Part shown: one piece after another, positions 14,501 to 24,686 of the stretch
How the letters are laid out: each line of letters begins with the position of its first letter
Numbering within the stretch: the first letter of the stretch is position 1
Source of the DNA: Paragordius varius
Taxonomy: Eukaryota > Nematomorpha
Length of the DNA stretch: 64,000 nucleotides
Reading direction: 5' to 3'
Assembly (NCBI GenBank): GCA_964247055.1
Contig: OZ176051.1
Coordinates: 6,696,001 to 6,760,000 of the forward strand
The notes under the pieces: generated by a model
Told to the model about the DNA's origin: nothing
Seen by the model: only the letters and a program-made list of their open reading frames with translations
Databases searched by the model: none
Position numbers and translations under genes: made by a program

Positions 14501-17500
14501 ATTCCTCAAGGTATACTCCTTATGTTAATGATATGATGATAATAACGGAAAAAGCTGAAAATATGAGTGTACCTATGGAATCAACATCAATCAATAGTAT
14601 CAATATGTCATTGGAAAAAACTACATCACCATCTATGATTTTGGAACAATCAACCGATTTTGCTACTGAACTATCTTCTGTCATTAAATACCAAGATAAT
14701 TCATCAATTACACCTTCATACCTTTCTTATATAACAATAGAAGCCGACTCATCAGTAATCTTAAAAAATGATTCTAAAAAATTAACTGATCTTTTCACAG
14801 AATTGCCAGGATCGACAACAAAGGCTCTTCCACTCTCATTAGAAAATATGACAGATTATGAGGAACCCTCGTATTTACTTGGAAATATTACAGATCAATG
14901 GATTGCTTCTCAAAATACAACCTCGTTTTCCACCACTATTTCGACCGACTTCCCAAAAACATTTAGTACTTTAATATCCCCTACTTCTCCTGATGTATTG
15001 TCTACATCATACCTATATGAAACACCTTATCTTTCCACCCCAAAAGATTTCCCTTCTTTGACAACAGCTAATTTAACAACTTTTGCTTTCACGCCATCCG
15101 CCTCTTCCCTAGATAAACTAAACAATAACACCACAACCATTGAATCTTTTTCAGATATTTTAGAAATGGATACTGTACTTAGAGGCACAGAATTTTTGAG
15201 TACACCATCAGAATCCAAAGAAAAAATAATTACCCAAGAAATATCTGAAAGAACAACACCTGAACAAAAGGATAATTATACCAAAGCTGTTGATCGCCAA
15301 CAGCAAGCAACAAAAATCAATTACGGTGTATTATTAAAATCCGAAAATGCTTTAGAACAAAATAATTTTACATTAAAAGATCTACAACTAAATCCTGATA
15401 ATAATATAGTAGATACGACAATCAAAGTAAAAAATTATGATGAAATAACGGAAAAAACCATTGATCTGACAACGGATATAGAGAGGTCCCATTTTACCGA
15501 TGTACATGCTTTAAAATCTCACGATTATAATGATTGGATTAACAATTCAGATCCCGTGGAAGCGAATATTAATTTAGAACTCAATAATGTTAAACTAATA
15601 ACCGAGAATATAGCAACAATTCCGATTCTCAGTAAAATAAATCAAACTGTTTTACCAAATTTAAGCAAAGGTAACGACGATGATTTATATATGGAATCAA
15701 CTGTACATTCTAATGCGCTCTCTAGAGAGAAGACAACTCCTTTTCTAAATTTAACCGACTTTTTTGGAATCAATAAAACTATAATACCGATTTTAACTAA
15801 AAACTACTTTAACAATCAGACAACAACGGCACAAACAACTTTTAATTTAGATCTCTTTGAAGGACAATCAGATACAGAATATTTCGATTTGGATTCTGCT
15901 AAGCCCAAACAATCAAATGTAACAGAAAAAACAATGGATTATAATATAACTAAACAATTGCCATATTTATTAGATAAAGATGAATATACGAAAACAACAA
16001 CTGATATAAATCTCTTTACAGAACAATCTAAAGTAACGATAGAAGAAAAAAGCTTTGATTATATGATAGGAGCGAATATGATAACACCAAATAATGACAG
16101 TAGTTCCATATTTAAATCAACCAAATCTTCTGTAAAAACAACTGAACTTTTTAACCCTAAAGAACAATCAATAAAAATGACACCCAATGATGTTTTACCA
16201 ATCATGACGATTTTTGATCAATCAAGCATGTCTGTTATAAAGAATAATATAACAGAAGTATAGATATTAGAAATAACTTTATTATTTTGAAGGGTAATAA
16301 AATAAGCTTTGTTAGTTATAATCTAATAACATCTTGCACTGATAACTTTTTGTAAATTTTTTAAAATAAAGGTGTAAGATATGATAAAATTTTGATTTAT
16401 TATTAAATGAATGAAAATATCTTATAGTAATAAAAATGAATATTTGAATATGTTAGTATTCAAAAATACTTAAAAATTGAACATTTCAATATATAAGGCA
16501 TAAATATGCTTGAAGAAATTTTATGACCATTTTAAAGTCCTAATAAATATACACCATGTTTTGATTTTGCGTTTAAACGTTTTTAAAGAGCGTTTTTTTA
16601 ATCAGAGGGTATCCTGGTTAGACAAATCGGACATTAGACACAAGAGTAAAAATTAAAAATATACATATAAAACGTAAAAATATAAAGCCAATTATTATTT
16701 TCAAAAGACATCTATACATTTTCTAAACCCATACAAATTATAGAATTACAATTTTATCTGTTGGATTATACGTTTCTATATCATACTTTGCAATTTTATT
16801 TAAAAAAAGATTTAAAAAGTATCGTTGTCTTTTAGAAAATTTGTCCTTTTTTTACGTATTGTCCGTTAATTTTTACAGTAAAACATGCTTAACAGCTGAT
16901 AAAATTTGGCAACTTTTAAAACAGGAACCAAAAGGTTCATTAATATAATCATAAGTAATAGATGTAAGTTGAAACATCCAACTTAACTAATTTAAATGAA
17001 GCGTTTTTGGTGTTTTATTAATTTAGCTAGTAAAATATTTCAAACTTCTTGGATGAAAATAAGCTTTTAATCATTTTTTTAATATAACATACAAAAAATT
17101 ATTTTAAGGTATATGTTATGGTTTATAATAATAAAACTTATGAATTACTTATTATGGTAACCAATATTAAAACTTTTAACTACGCCATTAATCTCAACTT
17201 TACTCATTTTAAATAGGATACAATAATAAAATTTTACTCATAAAAATATAAAAAAATGTAATTTTACGGTATAAATTTTAACCAAGCAATAATTTTAAAA
17301 AAAGGGTTTTAATAACTTTCTGGTTATGAAATGCGTATTTGAAGATAAAAATAAAAAAATAATCCATAAAAAATTATCAATATTTCCTAAATCACTAACT
17401 ATTTATATTCGATAACTTTATAATTTTAGTATTGGTAAACAAATTAGACTTAATTCACCGTTTTGCAATCAGAAAGTAAGGTTAAAAAACCAACATCTTT

Positions 17501-20500
17501 TACGCATGGAAAAAAAAAGTCAACAACTCCTTTTAAAGATTGATATTTATTACAAAAAATATTAATCCATATAAATAACATTTAGTGTTTTTTATAGATA
17601 TATTATTAAGCATCCCTGAAACTTTAAAAATATGGCTGATAGTGATGATGAAAAAAATATGATTTAGGGTTTTATATGGTGCCCACACACACATGGTACG
17701 AATCAATTCTCGACTTTAAAACTTCGCCTTCCATTATTTTATTGAAATAATATTTAAATTTGTTCTATTAATATTATGTTTAGAAACCAAAATTTAAAAA
17801 TCAAATGCTCCTAGAAAAACCAAAAGATTCCAAGACATTTATTATTATGGTATTCTTTCACTATCATTTAGAATTTCGTATATAAGATTTTATAAATTTG
17901 TTTTAAATAATAATAATGGATATGAAAGGAAGAATCTGCTATAAAAATATTTTTGCATTTTAAGATATCTATAATGGCAAGCATCGCGGGCTTCTTAACA
18001 ATCTTAATTGTTTGCGCGATAACATATGGAGTTATGTCCCGACGAAAACACATGACATATAAGAGCCAAACTATTTCGGAAAAGGTTTTGTACTTATTTA
18101 AATTTAAAATACGATCAATATAAAGCTTTATTTTGTTCAATCTTTATAGGGCTTGGGACGCGAGCCTAAATTAGAACCGGTTCCAAAACGGTTAATTTCA
18201 ACACTGTTCCGGTTCTCATAAACGGTTCTGATTCCAAGCCCTTCTTTTAATATATAAAAACCGTTTAAAATAATTCACCTCTGATGTACTCTGGATTTTA
18301 CATTTACGCAAAACACTAAATTATTTTAATACCGCAATCCATGCCGTACATTGTTTATTGGTAAAGTTCGATAAGAGTTTTTATATGATACGGTACATTT
18401 AAATTTGTTTTGAGTTACTTTAGCTAACAAATTAAGGATTCGAAAAAGGGTCGATTAACATGTAATTATACCTCAAAGCAGATAAGGCTTTACTTGCTAT
18501 ATAACAACCTATGTCCTTTCATTTTTATTATTTTTATTTTGTATATTCATAGGTGTTTAACAGCGCAGATCTGGGAATGAGTGAGTCTGCTGTTGGGACC
18601 TATTTTCCTTTTAGGCATCCAATAACAGTTAGTTATTCACATGATTAAAATATATTATTTATTAAATTACAGTAAAGAAATTTAAAAGCAAACATAATTT
18701 AAAAAATTTGTCATATTAATTCATTTGTCTTGCAATATTTCAATATTTTAATTGGGTAAAAGGGTATTTGCATGTCTATTGGTATGTATTTGATTTATCA
18801 TTTTTTGTTGCATTTAAATAATTGCAAAATATATCATTGTCAACAGGCATAATTCTATTTTTTCTCCTTTAAATCCAATTTAATATGAAATAATACAGTA
18901 TGAGTAAGTATACATTGCTAGAAAGTTATTAATTATTGCGAAAAAAATAAAAGGCAGTATTATTGGCTAATAATATCAAAAAGTAAAAAAAATAATTAGC
19001 CAATAATACTGCCCTTTGTTGTATTCAATATTTGGCAATAATTAATAACTTTCTAGCAATGTATACTTACAACTGTGAAAGAAATCTCAACACCTAGAGA
19101 TGTTAACTGAATCTCTTTTTAGCCAAATAAAATATCCAAATGGCAATTCATTACTGTACAAGCTTTTTTAATTATATGCCTCTATTCCTTTTTGTAACCA
19201 TTTTTATTTTACTTTTCTAGTATATCCAAACATATCCACAAACAAATATGAATAATAATAATGTGAAAAATAATCTAATTCCTTGCAATAATAAAGATGA
19301 TGATACTCATACCAATATAAATATCGATCCTACGACTCTCAATACTTTTTCAGCTGGTTCTCTAACTGCCAAAAATATTGATCCAGAAACTGAGAGTAAG
19401 AAAAATTTTTTAAGTGTTATAGATTAACTATTAAATGTTGTGTTATGTATAAATCTAATAAAAATTTGTTATTATGCTGTACAATATCTTAATTTACATA
19501 TCTATATATATAGAGTATACCTAATATATCGCGTTTAAAACATAAATTTCTCATATTAAAAAGAGTTTCATTTAAGAGGTAATAAAATATAATTTTACAA
19601 AACACACAATATGGAATATATATTGTTTTGCCATGCAATTCGACGCAAAAAAAGATCTATCGGCTTAGTTTTTGATTTAGGAAATTTTCATGTCCAAAAG
19701 AAGGGATCGATTCCTAAATATGCACCAAAATTTTCAATCACATTCGGGTAAAAAATCACTCATTCAATGATAGAGGTTTTTTTCTGTATTATAGAAAAGG
19801 TAGTGTTATAAATTACTCTCTAGTACCAATTATTAATAAAATTTTTTTTATAATGGTCTTAACTATACATTGGGTATATATAATATGTATAATAAATATA
19901 TGATGTTTAAATAAAAATTTAAATTTATCGTTAACCAGTTTTATGATTCAAAATTGACTCCAAAATGCGATTTTTTAGCTTTGATTGTAACTGAGTCTAG
20001 GATCATCCGAAGAAATGTAAAATTACTTATAATATTTTGCGTTTAGTATTGTTTTTATGGCATAATCAATATATTTATAAAAATGGAAAGTGGAGGCGTT
20101 GTCTATTTCCGGAAAACCGGTTGACCCATTCAAATCCAAATGTCGACAAAAAAAATATAATCATTAATGAATGCCCCGACAATAGCTTCGCTCGTTTTTT
20201 GAATTAGGCCCAGAGTTCGGGCCGACCCCGCAAAAAGAATCACAAACATTGTGACTTTGAGACAATTATCCGGAAAACATGTTGAACCATTCGATTTCAA
20301 ATATGATTTTTTTTTCGATTGCGCCGAACATAGTAGGCTCGCTTGTTTAATTTAGGCCCTCTTTTTAACCGCTCACCCCATAAAATGCCATTTTTTTTCA
20401 AAAAATCCAAGTCCACAAATTTTTTTTTGAATCTATATTTCGCCCAAAGATACCCGCTAAAAACTGACCCGTCATATCGGAATAGCGTGCCTTTGGGGAT

Positions 20501-23500
20501 AAATTAAAACCTATCAGGCCATATGAGTTCAATAGATGCTTAAAATATTACCCTAACAAGGCATAAATTTGGTTCGTGCGGTTTTTTAAAATACGCCGTT
20601 AATTAGGCCCTTTACACCCTAAATATGCGCCACCAGCGATTTTCAGTTTTGAGGCAATCTTTCCAAAACTAATTAGAGCATATGGAATCAATCATGATTC
20701 CAAGCATTCTCCGTAAAAGGCAGAAATTTTAAATAAGCGGTTTTTGCATCAGCTTCTGGGTAGGGAGCTACCCGTCTAAAACTGCACCATCGTATCGAAA
20801 TTGCGTTGTTAGGAGCTAATTTTCAGAAAACTTATCACATATAAGTTTAATAAGGGCCTGAAATGTTACCCGTAAAAAGTCAAAAATTTAAACCGATCGG
20901 TTATTTTAAATAAACCGTTAATTAGGCCCTTTAAGCCCTAAAAAATGCGCTATCATTGAACTATTTAGTTTTGAAGCCATTCTTCCAAAAACTATTAAGA
21001 ACATATGGAATTAATAATGATTCTTCCAGGTATTCCCCTATAAAGGCAAAATTTTTTATCGAAAGTCTTTCTTATAATGGCCTTTGGGTAGGGGGCTACC
21101 CGCCTACAACTGCGCCACCATATCGATACCGTGACTTTGGAGACACATTTTAGAAAAATTATCAGGATATATGGGTTCAATATGGGCTTGAAATATTACC
21201 CGTAAGGCAAAGTAGAGCAGTTTTTACCCCTTAATTAAGCCCTTGCTTGAAAAATACGCCACCATAGAATGACTTTGGTTTTGAGGCAATTTTTCAAACC
21301 CAATGTAATCATAATTCCAGTTATTACCCGAATTAAGTCAAAAATTTTGATTGAGCGTTTTTTTGTTTCGCCCCTGGTTAAGGGTCTACCCGCGTAATAT
21401 ATGATACAGCTTGCCTTTGGAGCCAAATTTGAGAAGACCTATGAGACTATGTGAGTAAGGGCCTAAAATATTTATTACCCCTTAAAAAACAAATATTTTA
21501 GTATAGGGGGTTATTTCAATAGGTCGCAAAGTAAAGTTTTACGCCCTGAAAAATGTGCCTCCATCGAACTATTTAGTTTTGAAATCATTCTCCAAAAACT
21601 ATTAAGAACATATGAATGAATGACGCCAGGTATTCCCGATATAAAGGCAAAAGTTTTGCCCAACGCTTTTTTTATACTGCCCCTGTGTAAGGAGCTACCG
21701 GCCAAAAACTGCGCTACTATATAGAAATTGCGATGTTTTGGAGCTACTTTACAGAAATATTATAAAGCCATATGAGCTCAAAAAAGCTTGAAATATTACC
21801 CGTAACTAGGTAAAAATTATAGGTCAGGCGTTTTTTTATTAGCCGTTAATTTGGGCTTTTATGCCCTAAAATACGCCATCATATAACGATTATTTAGTGA
21901 TAAGGTATTTTTTCGAAAAACCCATGAGGCGATGGTATCAAAGATAATTCAAAATATCCTATAAAGGCAAAGAATTTACTTAGCGCTTTTTCCATATAGG
22001 TCTATGGGTTGGGGTCTACCGGTTTAAAAGACGCCATGCAAAAATGTCGTGGTTTTAGAACAAATTAAAAAAATTTAGAAGCCATACGCATATAGGCTTT
22101 AAATAATACCCAAAAAGTAAAAATTATAGTATAGCGGTTTTTTCCGTTAGCCGTCAATTTGGGGCCTTTACACTAGTAAATACATAGTTATGAAAATTCT
22201 ATGAAGCACCGTTTGGAAAATCCTATGAGATCATAACTATTAAATGTTTCCGATTTATCCACACACATGGATCATAATTTTGTTGATCCCTTTTTTCGAA
22301 TAGCCCCCCCCTTTCCCAAGAAGTCCGAAGGACTTCCTCAGGCTGCGTAACAGCCTGAGATTTACGCTAGTAACAAATAAAATTTAGTTGTGTTTTCCTC
22401 TTTTGTATGATTAACATATGTGCGATAAAAATGCAATTTTCGATTTGGCTAATATGGGAAATATTCAAATAACTTTTATTTTAGTATTTAAACCGCATTT
22501 ATTTTAGTCAATTGAATAAAATATGATTTATAATATATTTTTGACCACCATTTTTTCCGCAATGTTATAATATATATTATTAGGAGTAAAAAAAATATCA
22601 AAGAAATTACCACCTGGAACCTTTAGTCCTGGGTATCAAACAAAAAAGAATAAACAGACAGAAACAGAAGCTAATGAAAATCAGACTTGTTTATCAATGG
22701 AAGAACTTATTCAAAACGATGAAGGTTTATGTCGAAACATAATTTTGTTTCACAGTATGCCCATTTATATTGGCAATTCACATTGTTATTGGCCAATTGG
22801 CAATAGAATAGATTGGGGGATAATAAAACGTGGTTGAAACCAAAATTTTTTCATATCTTACTATAATAAATTCTTTTATTTAATTATGGAAAAATTTGTT
22901 TTATACAATACGATACTCTTTTACCAATTGGCCAACAATAAATGTGATACTCTATATTAACGTATATATTTGGTATAATATACCATTTACAGTTCAAATT
23001 TACCCTATAACAATTCAAATTTATTCTTGAACATATCAAACTCACTCTTGAACAATTCAAATTCACCTAAAAATAAATTATGAGTTTTGAATAACACTAG
23101 TCGACAAATTTGGACATTTTTAAGCACCACCACTCAAACTTTTTAAATTATGACTAATTTCAGTGTTTTAAAACCGAATTTGAAAAAAGTTTTGATCCCG
23201 CCAATCAGAATTTTGAAATTTTATAGGTTTTTCAATTTTTCAAAAACAAGAGAAAATCGAGAGAAAATTAAATATAATTTTATAATAAAATGTTATTATA
23301 TTATAAACTTGAATATCATTTAATAAAGCGTTTTAAACTCTATCTTTTGAATATAAATATGTCATTTAAATATCAGAGAGAAAAAAATAGTACGGACTTA
23401 AACGTCAAAATTTAGTCTTTTTTTTCAAGTGAATTTTTAACACATATAAATTTTTTTTAAAAAAATACTAAAAAAGGCATTCTATGGTTTAAACCTTCGG

Positions 23501-24686
23501 CTTTCAGATAGGCTATATTTTTTTTGTTGGTTTTCGTTTTTCGAGTACTTATTAGACTTTTTCTCTTGAGTTGGTTCTTATAAAAAATCCTTTATTTATA
23601 CCTAGTAGATATACCTTATTTTTTTAAAATTATTGGTTGTTTTGTATTTTAAATTTCAGATGGATGTTGTGTAGCCACTTTTAGTAGAATTTACTGTTAT
23701 GGGGTTGGACCATTGTATTTACCTAATTTATATTCAATTTAATTGTAGAATTTATCTAACTTTATTCTGTAAATTGGTTAATTTGACATGTCAATTTGCC
23801 ACGATTTTGCTTGCAAGTCTCTCTTATCGGACTTTACGATTACTTATTGTTATCTTTGCCATATCTGGCATAATTATAGGATCGTTTGGGGGATATGCAG
23901 AGCTTGTGCAGCCGCCCATATCTATCACACTATATATAAGCCCCTTTTAGATTTTTAATACTTTGGCTCTTAGATTGTTTAGTATCTTATTTAATGCCTA
24001 GAATTTGTTATCCATGCATGGAATATTACTTGTATCGACTTGCTTGTTTGAATATTTAAACATATGTACACGAGGAATGATTGTTATTTTTGAATTAAAT
24101 ACAAATTTAAAAATTAAATTTTGGAAAAATCCTATTGGTGGCCTCAATTTTCTTTTTTGTTTTGGCCTTTCCATGCCATTAGGTATCGGAAAATGCAAAA
24201 ATAATGGGGTGGTGCAAAACCTTGTTGACCAGTGTAATATAACTCATTATTAATATAAAATATATCTTTATGGCATAATTTATGGCATTTTCAGTATTGT
24301 TTTAATTTAATTTTTATTTTATAAAAATATAGGTAATTTTTAATCTTAAAAAACATATAATTTATTTAAGATAGAATTGTTCGAGGTGAATTTAAATTGT
24401 TCAAGGGTGAATTTGAATTAGGGTAAATTTGAATTGTAAATATTTATTATCATAAAATTAATGAATAAAATATCATACAATTAATTTATATTTAGAATCA
24501 AGCCCTGAAATATTTCCAAGAAAAAACTCAAAACTTCGAAATTCTCCCTGTTTGAGAGAGGGCTCATCTATTGATAAATCCTTGAATATTGACCCGGAGA
24601 TAAAGAGAAAAAGCAGCTGTTCCAAATCACCTGATTTATCATCTAAAACTAATGATTCAAATTATAATATTTACGCAAACACTTAA
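2595..24686 (+). CDS. Mucin-like type I transmembrane protein, 17 exons
   Basis: Not a recognised family. Coding exons: 2595-2658, 4223-4332 (or 4338), 4814-5024, 5499-5540, 5624-5715, 6749-6812, 8163-8276, 8673-8798, 12998-13108, 13964-14031, 14113-14152, 14216-16257, 17965-18084, 18553-18627, 19221-19395, 22584-22724 and 24496-24686 (stop TAA). Each junction is GT-AG and the phases agree throughout (mostly phase 1, phase 0 around the transmembrane exon); the total is 1262 codons including the stop. Exon 1 encodes a signal peptide (MFLIIWLLPFIAQVWAQ). Residues of about 22-1028 form an ectodomain rich in Thr, Ser, Pro and Asn-X-Thr/Ser sequons, almost without cysteine. Residues 1029-1068 hold a transmembrane helix with a basic stop-transfer, followed by a hydrophilic tail of 193 residues. 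The likely role is a heavily glycosylated surface protein; that is inferred from composition only. Extra phase-compatible exons could be missing, especially in the 4.2-kb intron 8799-12997. Confidence 0.72.
3442..4005. mobile_element. MITE with tandem-repeat inverted ends (GGTCC family, copy 1)
   Basis: The element runs from TATACTATTTGCACTTCAAG to the matching inverted end GCAAATGATATA. Each end carries several imperfect 20-21-base units of the type TTCAAGTTGGTCC, facing inward, around an AT-rich core of about 400 bases. It lies in intron 1 of the mucin-like gene. Two further copies are at 46046-46721 and 46837-47412. There is no coding capacity. Confidence 0.85.
5131..5174. repeat. Short hairpin, remnant of a foldback MITE
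   Basis: A 44-base inverted repeat beginning ATATTGGGATTATAATTCAG and closing with its complement ATGAATCCCAATAT. The same opening words occur at the left end of the foldback element at 48074-48227, and GATTATAATTCAGC-like words occur in the element split by the hAT at 35627-37220, so this is probably a shrunken member of that family. It lies in intron 3 of the mucin-like gene. Confidence 0.6.
6991..7381. mobile_element. MITE with tandem-repeat inverted ends (TTCACCC family, copy 1)
   Basis: The ends are TATACCATTTACAGTTCAAA and the complement ending GTAAATGGTATA. The left arm has about six head-to-tail 21-base units built on TTCAAATTCACCC, spaced by TTGAACAA; the right arm has about four inverted units. 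The core is AT-rich and non-coding. It is inserted in intron 6 of the mucin-like gene. This is the best-preserved copy of the family in the window. Confidence 0.88.
8799..10369. other. First part of intron 8 of the mucin-like gene
   Basis: No exon with matching phase and splice sites was found, though one cannot be excluded. The 69-codon frame at 8896-9105 is AT-rich and unsupported. A CT microsatellite lies at about 9982-9998. The stretch at 10138-10300 is slightly GC-richer and may be the eroded 5' end of the mariner fossil that follows. Confidence 0.4.
10370..11595 (+). mobile_element. Mariner transposase fossil split by a hAT insertion
   Basis: Forward-strand pieces match mariner transposase landmarks in order: MLCVWDQSGIVH (the usual MLCVWWD...GVIYYELL block) at 10530-10570; an ALIEKYPE-like block (usual QALIEKRPELANRKG) before 10658; SRTAKQM (the DNARPHVAKQ region) after 11335; IFPHPPLGLALSE (usual LPHPPYSPDLAPSDYH) near 11388-11430; and CVDADVKYFE (usual VVASDGKYFE) near 11560. 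The frame shifts several times and stops are present, so it is long dead. The hAT-derived element 10666-11297 sits inside it. The outer ends are not resolved. It lies in intron 8 of the mucin-like gene. Confidence 0.7.
10666..11297 (+). mobile_element. Non-autonomous hAT element with BED-finger remnant
   Basis: The ends are TAGGGTTGTG and GAACAACCCTA, flanked by a perfect 8-base target duplication GCCAGAAA (10658-10665 and 11298-11305), which is diagnostic for hAT. Subterminal words such as GACCATGGTCA recur in the larger relative at 35645-37034. Inside, one frame reads ALCKICNYSIY, the CxxC half of a BED zinc finger, very like TCKKCNYTIY in that relative. The rest of the transposase is missing. 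It is a deletion derivative that inserted into the mariner fossil, and is therefore younger than it. Confidence 0.88.
12419..12690. mobile_element. MITE with tandem-repeat inverted ends (TTCACCC family, copy 2)
   Basis: A shorter, more eroded copy: left end TATACCATGTACAATTCAAA, right end complement ending CTAAATGGCATA. Only about two to three tandem units remain in the left arm and one to two in the right. It sits beside a TA-rich run in intron 8 of the mucin-like gene. Confidence 0.75.
13150..13835. mobile_element. Mariner-type MITE with long imperfect inverted ends
   Basis: The left arm (13150-13265) and the complement of the right arm (about 13740-13835) share TACTGTG/CACTGTG termini and the inner words AGCTTATGACC / AGCTCATGACC and ATTCATTTGCCG, over roughly 100 bases. 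Flanking TA dinucleotides fit a Tc1/mariner target site. The core is AT-rich and non-coding. The element fills most of intron 9 of the mucin-like gene. Confidence 0.65.
14216..16257 (+). CDS. Exon 12 of the mucin-like gene: Ser/Thr/Asn-rich ectodomain
   Basis: This 2042-base exon supplies about 680 of 1261 residues. It begins after acceptor AATACAG in phase 1 and ends at donor GTATAG (16258), whose second half supplies the stop seen when the intron is not removed; reading to that stop (16263) gives a misleading 689-codon frame. The protein is dense in TTT, STS and TSP runs and in sequons such as NIS, NLT, NIT and NNT, with no cysteine seen and few aromatic residues. This is typical of mucin-type O-glycosylated and N-glycosylated extracellular spacers. 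No exact tandem repeat is obvious: it is a diverged, low-complexity Thr/Ser domain. Acidic and Asn content rises towards the membrane-proximal half. Confidence 0.8.
17965..18084 (+). CDS. Exon 13 of the mucin-like gene: transmembrane exon
   Basis: Exactly 40 codons, phase 0 at both ends, acceptor TTTTAAG and donor GTTTTG. It encodes a hydrophobic helix (GFLTILIVCAITYGVM) followed immediately by the basic SRRKHM stop-transfer, the topology of a single-pass type I protein given the signal peptide in exon 1. Its in-frame fit after the donor at 16258 is the main reason for rejecting the stop at 16261 as the end of the gene. The minus strand of this stretch also has a 90-codon open frame, which I regard as a shadow. 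Confidence 0.75.
18147..18242. mobile_element. Tiny hAT-type MITE
   Basis: A 96-base element with ends TAGGGCTTGGGA and TTCCAAGCCCT, plus inner words AGAACCGGTTCC and its partial complement. TAGGG...CCCT ends and an imperfect flanking TCTTTA-like duplication suggest hAT. It lies in intron 13 (18085-18552) of the mucin-like gene. Confidence 0.6.
18896..19075. mobile_element. Near-perfect foldback MITE, Tc1/mariner type
   Basis: It begins CAGT after a TA and ends ACTG. The arms share TAAGTATACATTGCTAGAAA and further bases almost without mismatch, and an inner pair around GGCAGTATTATTGGC extends the hairpin to nearly the whole 180 bases. The high arm identity implies recent insertion or selection for the hairpin. 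It lies in intron 14 of the mucin-like gene. Confidence 0.8.
20090..22250 (+). repeat. Diverged satellite array, ~310-bp dimer of ~155-bp monomers
   Basis: The anchor word GGCCCTTTA or its variants recurs near 20355, 20608, 20926, 21239, 21542, 21855 and 22163, giving a period of about 303-318 bases after the first. Within each unit TGCGCCACCAT-like words occur twice, about 160 bases apart (for example near 20624, 20785, 20945, 21108 and 21257), so the unit is an old dimer. The segment 20090-20350 holds two shorter related monomers that share CCGGAAAAC and AGGCCC words. The array is GC-richer than its surroundings and has no sustained coding frame; short open frames on both strands are chance. 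It lies in intron 15 (19396-22583) of the mucin-like gene. Confidence 0.82.
22979..24442. mobile_element. MITE with tandem-repeat ends (TTCACCC family, copy 3), interrupted
   Basis: The left end is TATACCATTTACAGTTCAAA and tandem units follow to about 23070; the right arm with inverted units ends near 24442, its last bases eroded. The core is interrupted by a separate transposon at 23095-24234: the flanking core sequence resumes as TAATATAACTCATTATTAAT, as in copies 1 and 2. It lies in intron 16 of the mucin-like gene. Confidence 0.78.
23095..24234. mobile_element. 1.14-kb DNA transposon with CACTRGTC ends inside a MITE
   Basis: The ends are CACTAGTCGACAA and the complement of TTGTTGACCAGTG, with GCACCACC words further in on both sides. 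A TAA trinucleotide flanks both ends (23092-23094 and 24235-24237), consistent with a 3-base target duplication as in CACTA or Harbinger elements; the superfamily is not settled. Internal open frames of 83 and 66 codons (23699-23950 on +, 23998-24198 on -) match no transposase I recognise. It is probably non-autonomous. Confidence 0.7.

Noticed and set aside
14194-16263. Single-exon 689-residue gene ending at 16263
   Set aside because: The stop lies within a donor GTATAG and a phase-matched transmembrane exon follows at 17965; the first residues (14194-14215) lie upstream of the acceptor.
21235-21705. Minus-strand frames within the satellite array
   Set aside because: They follow the repeat periodicity and are broken in neighbouring units, so are chance frames of a tandem repeat.
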